From Streptomyces sp. NBC_00510 (lineage in GTDB: Bacteria > Actinomycetota > Actinomycetes > Streptomycetales > Streptomycetaceae), in assembly GCA_036013505.1 (NCBI GenBank), contig CP107851.1, positions 7,612,001 through 7,676,000 of the forward strand: a stretch of 64,000 nt of DNA, read 5' to 3'. Shown here in pieces: positions 1-7,793 of the stretch. Below the pieces are notes generated by a model. That model saw nothing but the letters and a program-made list of their open reading frames with translations, was not told the origin of the DNA and did not search any database. The translations under genes were made by a program, and so were the position numbers. Numbering within the stretch: position 1 is the stretch's first letter; every line of letters starts with the position of its first letter.

Positions 1-161
1 CGGCGCTGCACCACCCCTGACCGGTCCGGAGGTGTCCACGGCGCTGTCCGCCCAGCGGACCGCGCCCCGCCCTCGCCGCCGGACGTGAAAGGATCGGTTT
101 ACGCACGGATGGTCCGGTCCGCCTCGCCGCGGTCCGGGCGATGATGAAGGAGCGAGCACCG
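1..161. other. window edge, upstream of aroC
   Basis: Too short to assign. One forward frame is open from the edge to a TGA at 86-88 and could be the last residues of the preceding gene; another forward frame is open until 142-144, so the two cannot be told apart here. An AAGGAG at 147-152 serves the aroC start. No promoter is convincing. Confidence 0.4.
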
Positions 162-1346
162 TTGAGCAGGTTGCGCTGGCTGACCGCGGGGGAGTCGCAC
201 GGCCCCGCACTCGTCGCGACGCTGGAGGGCTTGCCCTCCGGTGTGCCGATCACCACCGAGATGGTGGCGGACCACCTCGCGCGGCGGCGGCTCGGCTATG
301 GCCGCGGTGCCCGTATGAAGTTCGAGCAGGACCAGATCACCTTCCTCGGCGGCGTGCGCCACGGGCTCACCATGGGCTCCCCGGTCGCGATCATGGTGGG
401 GAACACCGAGTGGCCCAAGTGGGAGCAGGTCATGGCGGCCGATCCGGTGGACCCCGAGGTCCTCGCCGGGCTCGCGCGCAACGCCCCGCTGACCCGGCCG
501 CGCCCCGGCCACGCCGACCTCGCGGGCATGCAGAAGTACGGCTTCGACGAGGCCCGGCCGATCCTGGAGCGCGCCTCCGCCCGCGAGACCGCGGCCCGGG
601 TCGCGCTCGGCGCCGTGGCCCGCTCCTACCTCAAGGAGACGGCGGGCATCGAGATCGTCTCCCACGTGGTGGAGCTCGCCGCGGCCAAGGCCCCGTACGG
701 GGTCTACCCCACCCCCGCCGACGTCGACAGGCTCGACGCCGACCCCGTGCGCTGCCTCGACGCGGACGCGAGCAAGCGGATGGTCGCCGAGATCGACCAG
801 GCCCACAAGGACGGCGACACGCTCGGCGGCGTCGTCGAGGTGCTCGCCTACGGCGTGCCCGTCGGCCTCGGCAGTCACGTGCACTGGGACCGCCGGCTGG
901 ACGCCCGGCTGGCCGCCGCCCTCATGGGCATCCAGGCCATCAAGGGCGTCGAGGTCGGCGACGGCTTCGAACTCGCCCGCGTCCCCGGCTCCAAGGCACA
1001 CGACGAGATCGTCGCCACCCAGGACGGCATCCGCCGCTCCACGGGCCGTTCCGGCGGCACCGAGGGCGGCCTGAGCACCGGCGAGCTGCTGCGGGTGCGC
1101 GCCGCGATGAAGCCCATCGCCACCGTGCCGCGTGCCCTGGCCACCGTGGACGTGACCACCGGCGAGGCCACCCAGGCCCACCACCAGCGTTCCGACGTCT
1201 GCGCCGTCCCGGCCGCGGGCATCGTCGCCGAGGCGATGGTCGCCCTGGTCCTGGCCGACGCGGTCGCGGAGAAGTTCGGCGGCGACAGCGTCACCGAGAC
1301 CCGTCGCAACGTGCGCGGCTACCTCGACAACCTGGTGATCCGATGA
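162..1346 (+). CDS. aroC: chorismate synthase
   Basis: Converts 5-enolpyruvylshikimate-3-phosphate to chorismate, the last common step of aromatic amino acid synthesis, using reduced FMN. The protein (394 aa with this start) opens with the family signature RWLTAGESHGPAL and carries the GYGRGARMKFEQD segment, the RPGHADLAG and RASARETAARVALG blocks and the C-terminal SDVCAVPAAG. The start is the TTG at 162: AAGGAG lies 9 nt before it and the family normally begins MSRLRW. An in-frame ATG at 141 would add seven residues and lacks a ribosome-binding site. The stop overlaps the aroK start (ATGA), so the three aro genes form one operon. Confidence 0.96.
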   Translation: MSRLRWLTAGESHGPALVATLEGLPSGVPITTEMVADHLARRRLGYGRGARMKFEQDQITFLGGVRHGLTMGSPVAIMVGNTEWPKWEQVMAADPVDPEVLAGLARNAPLTRPRPGHADLAGMQKYGFDEARPILERASARETAARVALGAVARSYLKETAGIEIVSHVVELAAAKAPYGVYPTPADVDRLDADPVRCLDADASKRMVAEIDQAHKDGDTLGGVVEVLAYGVPVGLGSHVHWDRRLDARLAAALMGIQAIKGVEVGDGFELARVPGSKAHDEIVATQDGIRRSTGRSGGTEGGLSTGELLRVRAAMKPIATVPRALATVDVTTGEATQAHHQRSDVCAVPAAGIVAEAMVALVLADAVAEKFGGDSVTETRRNVRGYLDNLVIR

Positions 1347-1858
1347 GCGGCCCGGTCGTCGTCCTGATCGGCCCGATGGGGGTCGGCAAGAGCACCGTCG
1401 GCGAGCTGATCGCCCTGCGGCTGGGCACGACCTGCCGCGACACCGACGCCGACATCGTCGAGGCCGAGGGCCGGCCGATCGCGGACATCTTCGTCGAGGA
1501 CGGCGAGGAGCACTTCCGCGCGCTGGAGGCCGGGGCCGTCCGCGTCGCGCTCGCCGAGCACCGGGGCGTGCTCGCGCTCGGCGGCGGCTCGATCCTCGAC
1601 GAGGACACCCGCAAGCTGCTCGCCGGGCTGCCCGTGGTCTTCCTCGACATGGACGTCGCCGAGGCGGTCAAGCGCGTCGGCCTCGACACCGCCCGCCCGC
1701 TGCTCGCCGTCAACCCGCGGCGGCAGTGGCGCGAGCTGATGGAGGCCCGCCGCCCGCTGTACACCGAGGTCGCCCGCGCCGTGGTCAGCACGGAGGGCCG
1801 GACCCCCGAGGACGTCGCGGACGCCGTCCTGGACGCACTGGAGCTGAAGAACGCATGA
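1343..1858 (+). CDS. aroK: shikimate kinase
   Basis: Phosphorylates shikimate at the 3-hydroxyl with ATP. The 171-aa protein is the usual size. The Walker A loop GPMGVGKST is at residues 10-18, the shikimate-binding DTDADIVE near 32-39, the LGGGS loop near 82, and the lid arginine lies in the DTARPLL segment. Its ATG overlaps the aroC stop by four bases and its own stop overlaps the aroB ATG, indicating translational coupling within aroCKB. Confidence 0.96.
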   Translation: MSGPVVVLIGPMGVGKSTVGELIALRLGTTCRDTDADIVEAEGRPIADIFVEDGEEHFRALEAGAVRVALAEHRGVLALGGGSILDEDTRKLLAGLPVVFLDMDVAEAVKRVGLDTARPLLAVNPRRQWRELMEARRPLYTEVARAVVSTEGRTPEDVADAVLDALELKNA

Positions 1859-2958
1859 CGGAGCACGCCGCCCACGCCCCCATCCGCATCCAGGTCGGGG
1901 GCAGTGCGGGCACCGAGCCCTACGAGGTGCTGGTCGGCCGGCAGCTGCTCGGCGAGTTGCCGGGCCTGATCGGCGACAAGGCGGTGCGGGTCGCCGTCAT
2001 CCACCCCGAGGCCCTGGAGGCCACCGGCCAGGCGCTGCGCGAGGACCTGGCGGAGCAGGGCTACGAGGCCGTCGCCATCCAGGTGCCCAACGCCGAGGAG
2101 GCCAAGACCACCGAGGTCGCGGCGTACTGCTGGCGGGCGCTCGGGCAGTCGGGATTCACCCGTACGGATGTCATCGTCGGCGTCGGCGGCGGTGCCACCA
2201 CCGACCTCGCCGGGTTCGTCGCGGCGACGTGGCTGCGCGGGGTCCGCTGGGTCGCCGTGCCGACCACCGTACTCGGCATGGTGGACGCCGCGGTGGGCGG
2301 CAAGACCGGCATCAACACCGCCGAGGGCAAGAACCTCGTCGGCGCCTTCCACCCGCCCGCCGGGGTGCTCTGCGACCTCGCGGCGCTGGAGTCGCTGCCG
2401 GTCAACGACTACGTCAGCGGTCTCGCCGAGATCATCAAGGCCGGCTTCATCGCCGACCCCGTGATCCTGGACCTGATCGAGCAGGACCCGGCCGCCGCCC
2501 GCGGCCCCGAGGGCCCGCACACCGCCGAGCTCCTCGAACGCGCCATCCGCGTCAAGGCCGAGGTGGTCTCCGCGGACCTCAAGGAGTCGGGCCTGCGCGA
2601 GATCCTCAACTACGGCCACACCCTCGGCCACGCCATCGAGAAGAACGAGCGCTACAACTGGCGGCACGGCGCCGCGGTCTCCATCGGCATGGTGTTCGCC
2701 GCCGAACTCGGCCGCCTGGCCGGGCGTCTGGACGACGCCACCGCCGACCGCCACCGTTCCGTGCTGGGGTCCGTCGGCCTGCCGCTGACCTACCGCGGCG
2801 ACCAGTGGCCGCGGCTGCTGGAGACGATGAAGGTGGACAAGAAGTCGCGCGCCGACCGGCTGCGCTTCATCGTGCTGGACGGCCTCGCCAAGCCGACCGT
2901 CCTGGAGGCCCCCGACCCCGGGGTGCTCCTCGCCGCCTACGCGGAGATCTCCGCGTAG
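1855..2958 (+). CDS. aroB: 3-dehydroquinate synthase
   Basis: Second step of the shikimate pathway: DAHP to 3-dehydroquinate, with NAD and a divalent metal. 367 aa, normal length. The glycine-rich NAD segment GVGGGATTDLAGFVA, the GGKTGIN motif, the LAEIIKAGFI stretch and the metal-binding LNYGHTLGHAIE are all present. It overlaps aroK by the ATGA arrangement and ends the aro operon, followed 30 bp later by a strong hairpin. Confidence 0.96.
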   Translation: MTEHAAHAPIRIQVGGSAGTEPYEVLVGRQLLGELPGLIGDKAVRVAVIHPEALEATGQALREDLAEQGYEAVAIQVPNAEEAKTTEVAAYCWRALGQSGFTRTDVIVGVGGGATTDLAGFVAATWLRGVRWVAVPTTVLGMVDAAVGGKTGINTAEGKNLVGAFHPPAGVLCDLAALESLPVNDYVSGLAEIIKAGFIADPVILDLIEQDPAAARGPEGPHTAELLERAIRVKAEVVSADLKESGLREILNYGHTLGHAIEKNERYNWRHGAAVSIGMVFAAELGRLAGRLDDATADRHRSVLGSVGLPLTYRGDQWPRLLETMKVDKKSRADRLRFIVLDGLAKPTVLEAPDPGVLLAAYAEISA

Positions 2959-2987
2959 GCCCGCACGCGCACGGGACGGTGGATCCC

Positions 2988-3023
2988 GAACGGCCGGGCA
3001 CCCCGTGGGCTGCCCGGCCGTTC
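2988..3023 (+). terminator. aro operon terminator
   Basis: Perfect 13-bp stem, 2988-3000 with 3011-3023, around a 10-nt loop, starting 29 bp after the aroB stop. There is no T-run, as is common for terminators in high-GC actinobacteria. Confidence 0.85.
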
Positions 3024-3093
3024 ACACAACTGCGGCCGTTGACGGTACCGTTCGGTCGAACCTGAAAGCTCTTGTACGGACGGAGTGGCCTCG

Positions 3094-3843
3094 ATGCAGC
3101 ATGCCGTGGGTGCGCCGCTGCCACCGCCGCACGGTGGGCAGCAGGCCGGGCAGCCAGGGCCGCCGCCGCAGCCCCCCGGCACCACCGGCCACTTCCCGAT
3201 GGCCCAGGGTGCCCCCGTCCAGCACCCGGTCCCGCCGCCCCCGCAGCCCGCCGCCGGCGGCGGGGCGCCGTTCACGGGCACCACGCACGGCCCCGTCGCG
3301 GTCCTGCTGATCGGCGCGGCCGGCGCGGGCAAGACGACCATCGCCCGGCACTGGGCCGATCACCGGGGCGTACCGACCGCCCACATCAGCCTGGACGACG
3401 TCCGCGAGTGGGTCCGCTCCGGCTTCGCCGACCCGCAGTCCGGCTGGAACGACCACTCCGAGGCGCAGTACCGCCTCGCCCGCCGCACCTGCGGCTTCGC
3501 TGCCCGCAACTTCCTGGCGAACGGCATCTCCTGCATCATCGACGACGCGGTCTTCCCCGACCGCCCGGTCGTCGGCCTCGGCGGCTGGAAGCGGCACGTG
3601 GGGCCCGGTCTGCTGCCCGTCGTCCTCCTCCCCGGCCTCGACATCGTGCTGGCCCGCAACGCCCAGCGCAGCGGCAACCGGCGCCTGTCGGACGAGGAGG
3701 TCGCCCGCATCCACGGGCGCATGGCCGGCTGGTACGGCTCGGGGCTGCCCATCATCGACAACTCCCACCTCGACGTCGCCGCGGCCGCCGCCGCGCTCGA
3801 CGGCGTCGTCACCCGCAGCCTCCAGGGCCCGCCCGCCTGGTAG
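3094..3843 (+). CDS. P-loop ATP-binding protein, kinase-like
   Basis: 249 aa. The first ~65 residues are low complexity, rich in Pro, Gly and Gln. The remainder is a small P-loop NTPase: Walker A GAAGAGKTT near residues 76-84, then HISLDDVREWVRSG and an acidic IIDDAVFP segment. It resembles the zeta-toxin/chloramphenicol-phosphotransferase type of small kinases, but the substrate cannot be named. ATG 3094 is preferred because GGAG lies 8 nt upstream; the GTG at 3085 overlaps that site. It stands alone between the aro terminator and the next gene. Known only as a conserved actinobacterial neighbour of aroB; function unknown. Confidence 0.8.
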   Translation: MQHAVGAPLPPPHGGQQAGQPGPPPQPPGTTGHFPMAQGAPVQHPVPPPPQPAAGGGAPFTGTTHGPVAVLLIGAAGAGKTTIARHWADHRGVPTAHISLDDVREWVRSGFADPQSGWNDHSEAQYRLARRTCGFAARNFLANGISCIIDDAVFPDRPVVGLGGWKRHVGPGLLPVVLLPGLDIVLARNAQRSGNRRLSDEEVARIHGRMAGWYGSGLPIIDNSHLDVAAAAAALDGVVTRSLQGPPAW

Positions 3844-3911
3844 CCGCCTGGTAGTCACCGCCCGGCGGCTCTCGACAGGCCGACCGGCGGCCCGCGACGT
3901 ACGCTCGCCAC

Positions 3912-5021
3912 ATGTCCGAGGTGCACGCTGCCCGCAGGGAACGCCTCCGGGACCGCTGCGCGGCGGCCGGATCGGCGGCGGCGCTCGTCTCCCGTCCCGC
4001 CAACGTCCGCTACCTGACGGGCTGCGCCCCGCCGGGGACCGTGCTGCTCGTGGGGCCGGGTCCCGAGGACGTGCTGGTCCACCACCGCCACCCGTCCGGC
4101 GACCTGGCCGAGGGCCGGCTCCCGGACGACGTGCGGGCCGTCGTCCTGTCCGGCCCCGACGGCGACCCGGCGGTCACCGCCGCCGCGCTGGCCGCGGACC
4201 GCAAGGCGGAGGCCCTGGCGGTCGAGGAGCACCACCTCACCGTCGCGCGGCACCGCGCCGTCGGCAGCGCCGCGCCGGGCGTACGCCTCTCCGACCTCGG
4301 CTCGGCCGTGGAGCAGCTCCGCCTGGTCAAGGACGAGCAGGAGATCTCCGCGCTGCGGATCGCCGCCGAGATCGCCGACCAGGCGCTCAGCGAGCTCCTG
4401 GAGTCGATCCTGGTGGGCCGCACCGAACGCCACCTCGCCCTGGAGCTGGAGCGCCGCCTCATCGACCACGGCGCCGACGGCCCGGCCTTCCCCACCTGCG
4501 TGGGCACCGGCCCCCATTCGGGCGCGGCGCGCCATCTGCCCACCGACCGGCGGGTCGAGGAGGGCGACTTCCTCACCGTGTGCCTGGGCGCCTGCTACCG
4601 CGGCTACCGCTGTGAGGTGGGGCGCACCTTCGTCATCGGCACCTCGCCCGCGGACTGGCAGATCGAGCTGTACGACCTGGTCTTCGCGGCCCAGCGGGCC
4701 GGTCGTGAGGCCCTCGCACCAGGCGCCGCCTGCCGCGACGTGGACCACGCGGCACGCCACGTACTGGAGTCCGGCGGCCACGGCGAGGCCCTGGGGGAGT
4801 CCACCGGACACGGCGTCGGACTGGAGATCGGCGAGGACCCGCGGTTGTCCCCCTCGGCCATGGGTAAACTGGACGCTTGCGTGCCGGTCACCGTCGAACC
4901 GGGAGTCCACATCCCGGGCCGTGGCGGTGTCCGCATCGACGACACACTCGTCGTGCGTCCACCGACGGACGGCGGGCCCGAGCTACTCACCATCACGACC
5001 AAGGAGCTGCTCGCCCTGTAG
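3912..5021 (+). CDS. M24 (Xaa-Pro peptidase-like) protein with altered metal site
   Basis: 369 aa with the two-part layout of prolidases/aminopeptidase P: an N-terminal creatinase-like domain (about 1-130) and a pita-bread domain. It sits where mycobacteria have pepQ, directly before efp. The active site is degraded. The first metal Asp is Cys224 (TVCLGA), the second is Glu235 (EVGRT), the metal His is kept (H300 in TGHGVG), the catalytic His seven residues on is Gly307, one metal Glu is kept (E329 in VEPG), and the last is Asp343 (RIDD). The canonical paralogue at 60018-61142 has every one. I infer that it may be a pseudo-enzyme or bind metal differently. A TACGCT 6 nt before the ATG suggests a leaderless transcript. 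Confidence 0.85.
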   Translation: MSEVHAARRERLRDRCAAAGSAAALVSRPANVRYLTGCAPPGTVLLVGPGPEDVLVHHRHPSGDLAEGRLPDDVRAVVLSGPDGDPAVTAAALAADRKAEALAVEEHHLTVARHRAVGSAAPGVRLSDLGSAVEQLRLVKDEQEISALRIAAEIADQALSELLESILVGRTERHLALELERRLIDHGADGPAFPTCVGTGPHSGAARHLPTDRRVEEGDFLTVCLGACYRGYRCEVGRTFVIGTSPADWQIELYDLVFAAQRAGREALAPGAACRDVDHAARHVLESGGHGEALGESTGHGVGLEIGEDPRLSPSAMGKLDACVPVTVEPGVHIPGRGGVRIDDTLVVRPPTDGGPELLTITTKELLAL

Positions 5022-5075
5022 AGGGCGGCCGCGGCTCCGGGTCCCCGAAGCAGCAGTGCAGGAGATTCCGCAACC

Positions 5076-5642
5076 GTGGCCACCACGAACGACCTCAAGA
5101 ACGGCCTCGTGCTCAAGCTCGACGGCGGCCAGCTCTGGTCCGTCGTCGAGTTCCAGCACGTCAAGCCCGGCAAGGGCCCCGCCTTCGTCCGTACGAAGCT
5201 CAAGAACGTGCTCTCCGGAAAGGTCGTCGACAAGACCTTCAACGCCGGCGTGAAGGTCGAGACGGCCAACGTCGACAAGCGCGGGATGCAGTTCTCCTAC
5301 AAGGACGGCGAGAGCTTCGTGTTCATGGACATGGACACGTACGACCAGGTCTACATCACCCCCGAGGTCGTCGGCGACGCCGCCCACTTCCTCCTGGAGG
5401 GCTTCGAGGCCGTCGTCGCCATGTACGAGGGCTCCCCGCTCTACATCGAGCTCCCGGCCGCCGTCGAGCTGGTCATCGAGTACACCGAGCCCGGCGTCCA
5501 GGGCGACCGCTCCACCGGTGGCACCAAGCCCGCCAAGCTGGAGACCGGCTACGAGATCGGCGTCCCGCTCTTCATCACCACCGGTGAGAAGATCAAGGTC
5601 GACACCCGCTCGGGTGAGTACCTCGGCCGGGTGACCAGCTAA
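5076..5642 (+). CDS. efp: translation elongation factor P
   Basis: Binds stalled ribosomes between the P and E sites and promotes peptide bonds at polyproline stretches. 188 aa with the three beta-barrel domains expected (KOW-like N-terminus, OB domain, C-terminal OB domain ending GEYLGRV). The tRNA-contacting loop is HVKPGKGPAFV with Lys33 at the tip, the residue modified in other bacteria. GTG start with GGAG 11 nt upstream. nusB follows after 2 bp, so both are co-transcribed. Confidence 0.97.
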   Translation: MATTNDLKNGLVLKLDGGQLWSVVEFQHVKPGKGPAFVRTKLKNVLSGKVVDKTFNAGVKVETANVDKRGMQFSYKDGESFVFMDMDTYDQVYITPEVVGDAAHFLLEGFEAVVAMYEGSPLYIELPAAVELVIEYTEPGVQGDRSTGGTKPAKLETGYEIGVPLFITTGEKIKVDTRSGEYLGRVTS

Positions 5643-5644
5643 CC

Positions 5645-6073
5645 GTGGCCGCTCGTAACAAGGCCCGCAAGCGCGCCTTCCAGATCCTCTTCGAGGCGGA
5701 GCAGCGGGGTGTCAGCCCCAAGACCGCCATGGCGGACTGGATCAGGCTCGCCCGGACCGACGACCGGCAGCCGCCGGTCAGCGAATACACGATGCAGCTC
5801 ATCGAGGGCTACGCCGAACGGGCGAGGCGCATCGACGAACTGCTGTCGAAGCACGCCGTGGGCTGGACCCTCGACCGGATGCCGGTGACCGACCGGAACA
5901 TCCTGCGGCTCGGCGCCTACGAGCTGATCTGGGAGGACGACGTCCCCGACGCCGTCGTCCTGGACGAGGCCGTGCAGCTGGCCAAGGAGTTCTCCACGGA
6001 GGAGTCGCCCTCGTTCGTGAACGGCCTGCTGGCCCGTCTCAAGGAGCTGAAGCCCAGCCTCCGGGACGACTAG
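5645..6073 (+). CDS. nusB: transcription antitermination factor NusB
   Basis: 142-aa all-helical NusB fold; with NusE (S10) it binds boxA RNA in rRNA leaders. The N-terminal RNKARKRAFQILFEAE and C-terminal VVLDEAVQLAKEFS and SPSFVNGLLARL motifs are diagnostic. GTG start, 2 bp after efp. A strong hairpin follows 17 bp after its stop, so efp-nusB is a two-gene unit. Confidence 0.96.
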   Translation: MAARNKARKRAFQILFEAEQRGVSPKTAMADWIRLARTDDRQPPVSEYTMQLIEGYAERARRIDELLSKHAVGWTLDRMPVTDRNILRLGAYELIWEDDVPDAVVLDEAVQLAKEFSTEESPSFVNGLLARLKELKPSLRDD

Positions 6074-6090
6074 CCCCCGACACCGCCCAC

Positions 6091-6121
6091 CGGGCCCGGA
6101 ACGCCGCGCGTTCCGGGCCCG
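6091..6121 (+). terminator. efp-nusB terminator
   Basis: Perfect 13-bp stem (6091-6103 with 6109-6121) and a 5-nt loop just after the nusB stop. No T-run. Confidence 0.85.
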
Positions 6122-6167
6122 TGGCGTGTCCGGCCGGCGCGTGGCGCGCCGCGCCGGGGCGGGCGAC

Positions 6168-6269
6168 GGGGCGGCAAACACAACCGCCCCTCAGACGCGG
6201 CCTGGCGGCCGCGCCCAAGGGGCGGCAAACACAACCGCCCCTCAGACGCGGCCTGGCGGCCGCGCCCAA
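6168..6269. repeat. two-copy 51-bp tandem repeat
   Basis: Two copies of a 51-bp unit lie head to tail at 6168-6218 and 6219-6269, and the first 7 bases of a third copy start at 6270. Each unit opens with a short hairpin (GGGGCGG / CCGCCCC) and ends in a GC palindrome around GGCCTGGCGGCC. It lies between the convergent ends of nusB and bldD. No gene is supported here. Confidence 0.9.
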
Positions 6270-6299
6270 GGGGCGGGACGTTTCTGCTTCCCGAGGGCG

Positions 6300-6800
6300 T
6301 CAGCCCTCCTCGTGCTGCACCGCGCGCCGTGCGTCCGCGTCGAGGACGCCCCAGCTGATCAGCTGCTCGGTCAGGACCGAGGGCGACTGGTCGTAGATGA
6401 CGGCGAGGGTGCGCAGGTCGTCCTGGCGGATCGACAGCACCTTGCCGTTGTAGTCGCCGCGCTGGCTCTGGATGGTCGCGGCGTAGCGCTGCAGCGGACC
6501 GGCCTTGTCGGACGGCACCTGGCTCAGTCGCTCGAGGTCGAGGACGAGCTTCGGCGGCGGCTCGGCGGCACCGCCGGGCGCGGAACCGGGCAGCAGCTCC
6601 TGGACCGGAACGCCGTAGAAGTCGGCGAGTTCGGCGAGGCGCTGCACGGTCACGGCGCGGTCGCCGCGCTCGTAGGAACCGACCACCACGGCCTTCCAGC
6701 GGCCCTGGGACTTCTCCTCGACACCGTGGAGGGAGAGTCCCTGCTGTGTGCGGATGGCGCGGAGCTTCGCTCCGAGCTGCTTGGCGTAATCGCTGGACAT
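6300..6800 (-). CDS. bldD: developmental master repressor BldD
   Basis: Represses sporulation genes during vegetative growth when dimerised by cyclic di-GMP. 166 aa: an N-terminal HTH_3/XRE domain (about 5-75), a linker rich in Pro and Ala, and a C-terminal c-di-GMP domain (about 85-166). The signature RGD-x8-RQDD is intact (RGDYNGKV...RQDD). Start ATG at 6800 with GGGGAG upstream. It is divergent from pyrR and has a perfect BldD operator 39 bp upstream of its start, consistent with the autoregulation known in Streptomyces coelicolor. Confidence 0.97.
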   Translation of the reverse strand: MSSDYAKQLGAKLRAIRTQQGLSLHGVEEKSQGRWKAVVVGSYERGDRAVTVQRLAELADFYGVPVQELLPGSAPGGAAEPPPKLVLDLERLSQVPSDKAGPLQRYAATIQSQRGDYNGKVLSIRQDDLRTLAVIYDQSPSVLTEQLISWGVLDADARRAVQHEEG

Positions 6801-6838
6801 ATGGCTCCCCGGACGGAAACTCAGTAACTCACTGTGAG

Positions 6839-6853
6839 GTTACGCAGCGTAAT
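6839..6853 (-). promoter_or_regulatory. BldD box upstream of bldD
   Basis: The 15-mer GTTACGCAGCGTAAT fits the published BldD consensus NTNACNCWGNGTNAN at every defined position on both strands. It lies 39-53 bp upstream of the bldD start. A second core palindrome, CTCACTGTGAG at 6828-6838, directly abuts it on the bldD side; its flanks do not match the consensus. Confidence 0.85.
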
Positions 6854-7053
6854 TGGAATCCGTCAAGCCGAATGGTCCACACCGGTCCCCCGGAAGAGCG
6901 AGGAATGGCCGGTCACCGGCCTTTCGGCCGGGATCCGCAGTCGATCGTGGTACGGGTGGCGGACCCGCCCCGAGAGCCGCGCCAGGCGGCCGCCAGGCCC
7001 CGCCAGGGAGCACGCCAGGGTGCCTGATACGGTTGACCCGTACGTTTTGGCGT

Positions 7054-7088
7054 CCTTTAAGGCCCGTCCAGTGAGGCGGGGAAGGAGG
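7054..7088 (+). promoter_or_regulatory. PyrR-binding RNA hairpin over the pyrR Shine-Dalgarno
   Basis: The RNA would fold as CCCG (7063-7066) with CGGG (7077-7080), a bulged U at 7067, CC/GG (7068-7069 with 7075-7076) and an AGUGA loop. The central string GTCCAGTGAGGC (7066-7077) fits the PyrR consensus ARUCCNGNGAGGY. An outer helix CCTT (7054-7057) with AAGG (7082-7085) covers part of the GGAGG ribosome-binding site at 7084-7088. Known precedent: PyrR represses translation this way in mycobacteria. Inference: UMP-loaded PyrR blocks initiation on the pyr mRNA. Confidence 0.7.
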
Positions 7089-7098
7089 TCCCTTTTCC

Positions 7099-7671
7099 AT
7101 GACCGTCATCGGTTCCGATCCGGTCCGGCCCGTCCTCGAGGCCCCGGACATCGCGCGGGTGCTGACCCGCATCGCGCACGAGATCGTCGAACGCGCCAAG
7201 GGCGCGGACGACGTGGTTCTCCTCGGCATCCCCACCCGCGGGGTCCATCTGGCCCGCAGGCTCGCCGACAAGCTCGACGTCATCACCGGCGGCAAGGTCC
7301 CGGTCGGCTCGCTCGACATCACCATGTACCGCGACGACCTGCGGCTCGGCCCGCCGCGTGCGCTCGCCCGCACCGAGATCCCGGCCGACGGGGTGGACGG
7401 CCGGCTGGTCGTCCTCGTCGACGACGTGCTCTTCTCCGGCCGCACGATCCGCGCCGCCCTCGACGCGCTGGGCGACATCGGCCGCCCCCGCGCCGTGCAG
7501 CTGGCCGTCCTGGTCGACCGCGGCCACCGCGAGCTGCCCATCAGGGCCGACTACGTCGGCAAGAACATCCCCACCTCGCTGCGCGAGACCGTCAAGGTCC
7601 ACCTGACCGAGGAGGACGGGCGCGACTGCGTCCTGCTCGGCGTACGCGACGGCTCCCCGGCGGACGAGTAG
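7099..7671 (+). CDS. pyrR: pyrimidine operon regulator / uracil phosphoribosyltransferase PyrR
   Basis: 190 aa, type I phosphoribosyltransferase fold. It binds pyr mRNA in a UMP/UTP-dependent way and can also make UMP from uracil. The PRPP loop VVLVDDVLFSGRT is at residues 104-116 and the PTRG motif near 45. A GAAGGAGG Shine-Dalgarno lies 10 nt before the ATG and is part of the RNA hairpin described at 7054. It is the first gene of the pyr cluster and is separated from pyrB by 122 bp. Confidence 0.96.
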   Translation: MTVIGSDPVRPVLEAPDIARVLTRIAHEIVERAKGADDVVLLGIPTRGVHLARRLADKLDVITGGKVPVGSLDITMYRDDLRLGPPRALARTEIPADGVDGRLVVLVDDVLFSGRTIRAALDALGDIGRPRAVQLAVLVDRGHRELPIRADYVGKNIPTSLRETVKVHLTEEDGRDCVLLGVRDGSPADE

Positions 7672-7793
7672 CGCGGGCCCGCCCCGGCTCCCGGGGCAGC
7701 GCCCCGCCCGCCCGTCCCCGCCCCCGGCCTGCCCGGGAGACGTGGCGTGCCGCCACCCAGTCCGCCCCCGCACGCATCCTCCGGAGTGACCCG

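Noticed and set aside
4581..4616. Sequencing error or frameshift as the cause of the missing M24 ligands
   Set aside because: The frame is intact on both sides, the substitutions are single codons (TGC, GAG), and the surrounding motif spacing is exact.
6121..6827. Forward open frames over the 51-bp repeat and antisense to bldD
   Set aside because: Peptides are repeat-derived and overlap bldD on the other strand; no ribosome-binding site.
7033..7061. TTGACC ... TTTAAG as the pyrR promoter
   Set aside because: The -10 match is weak and, if used, transcription would start at or after the PyrR hairpin; not strong enough to list.
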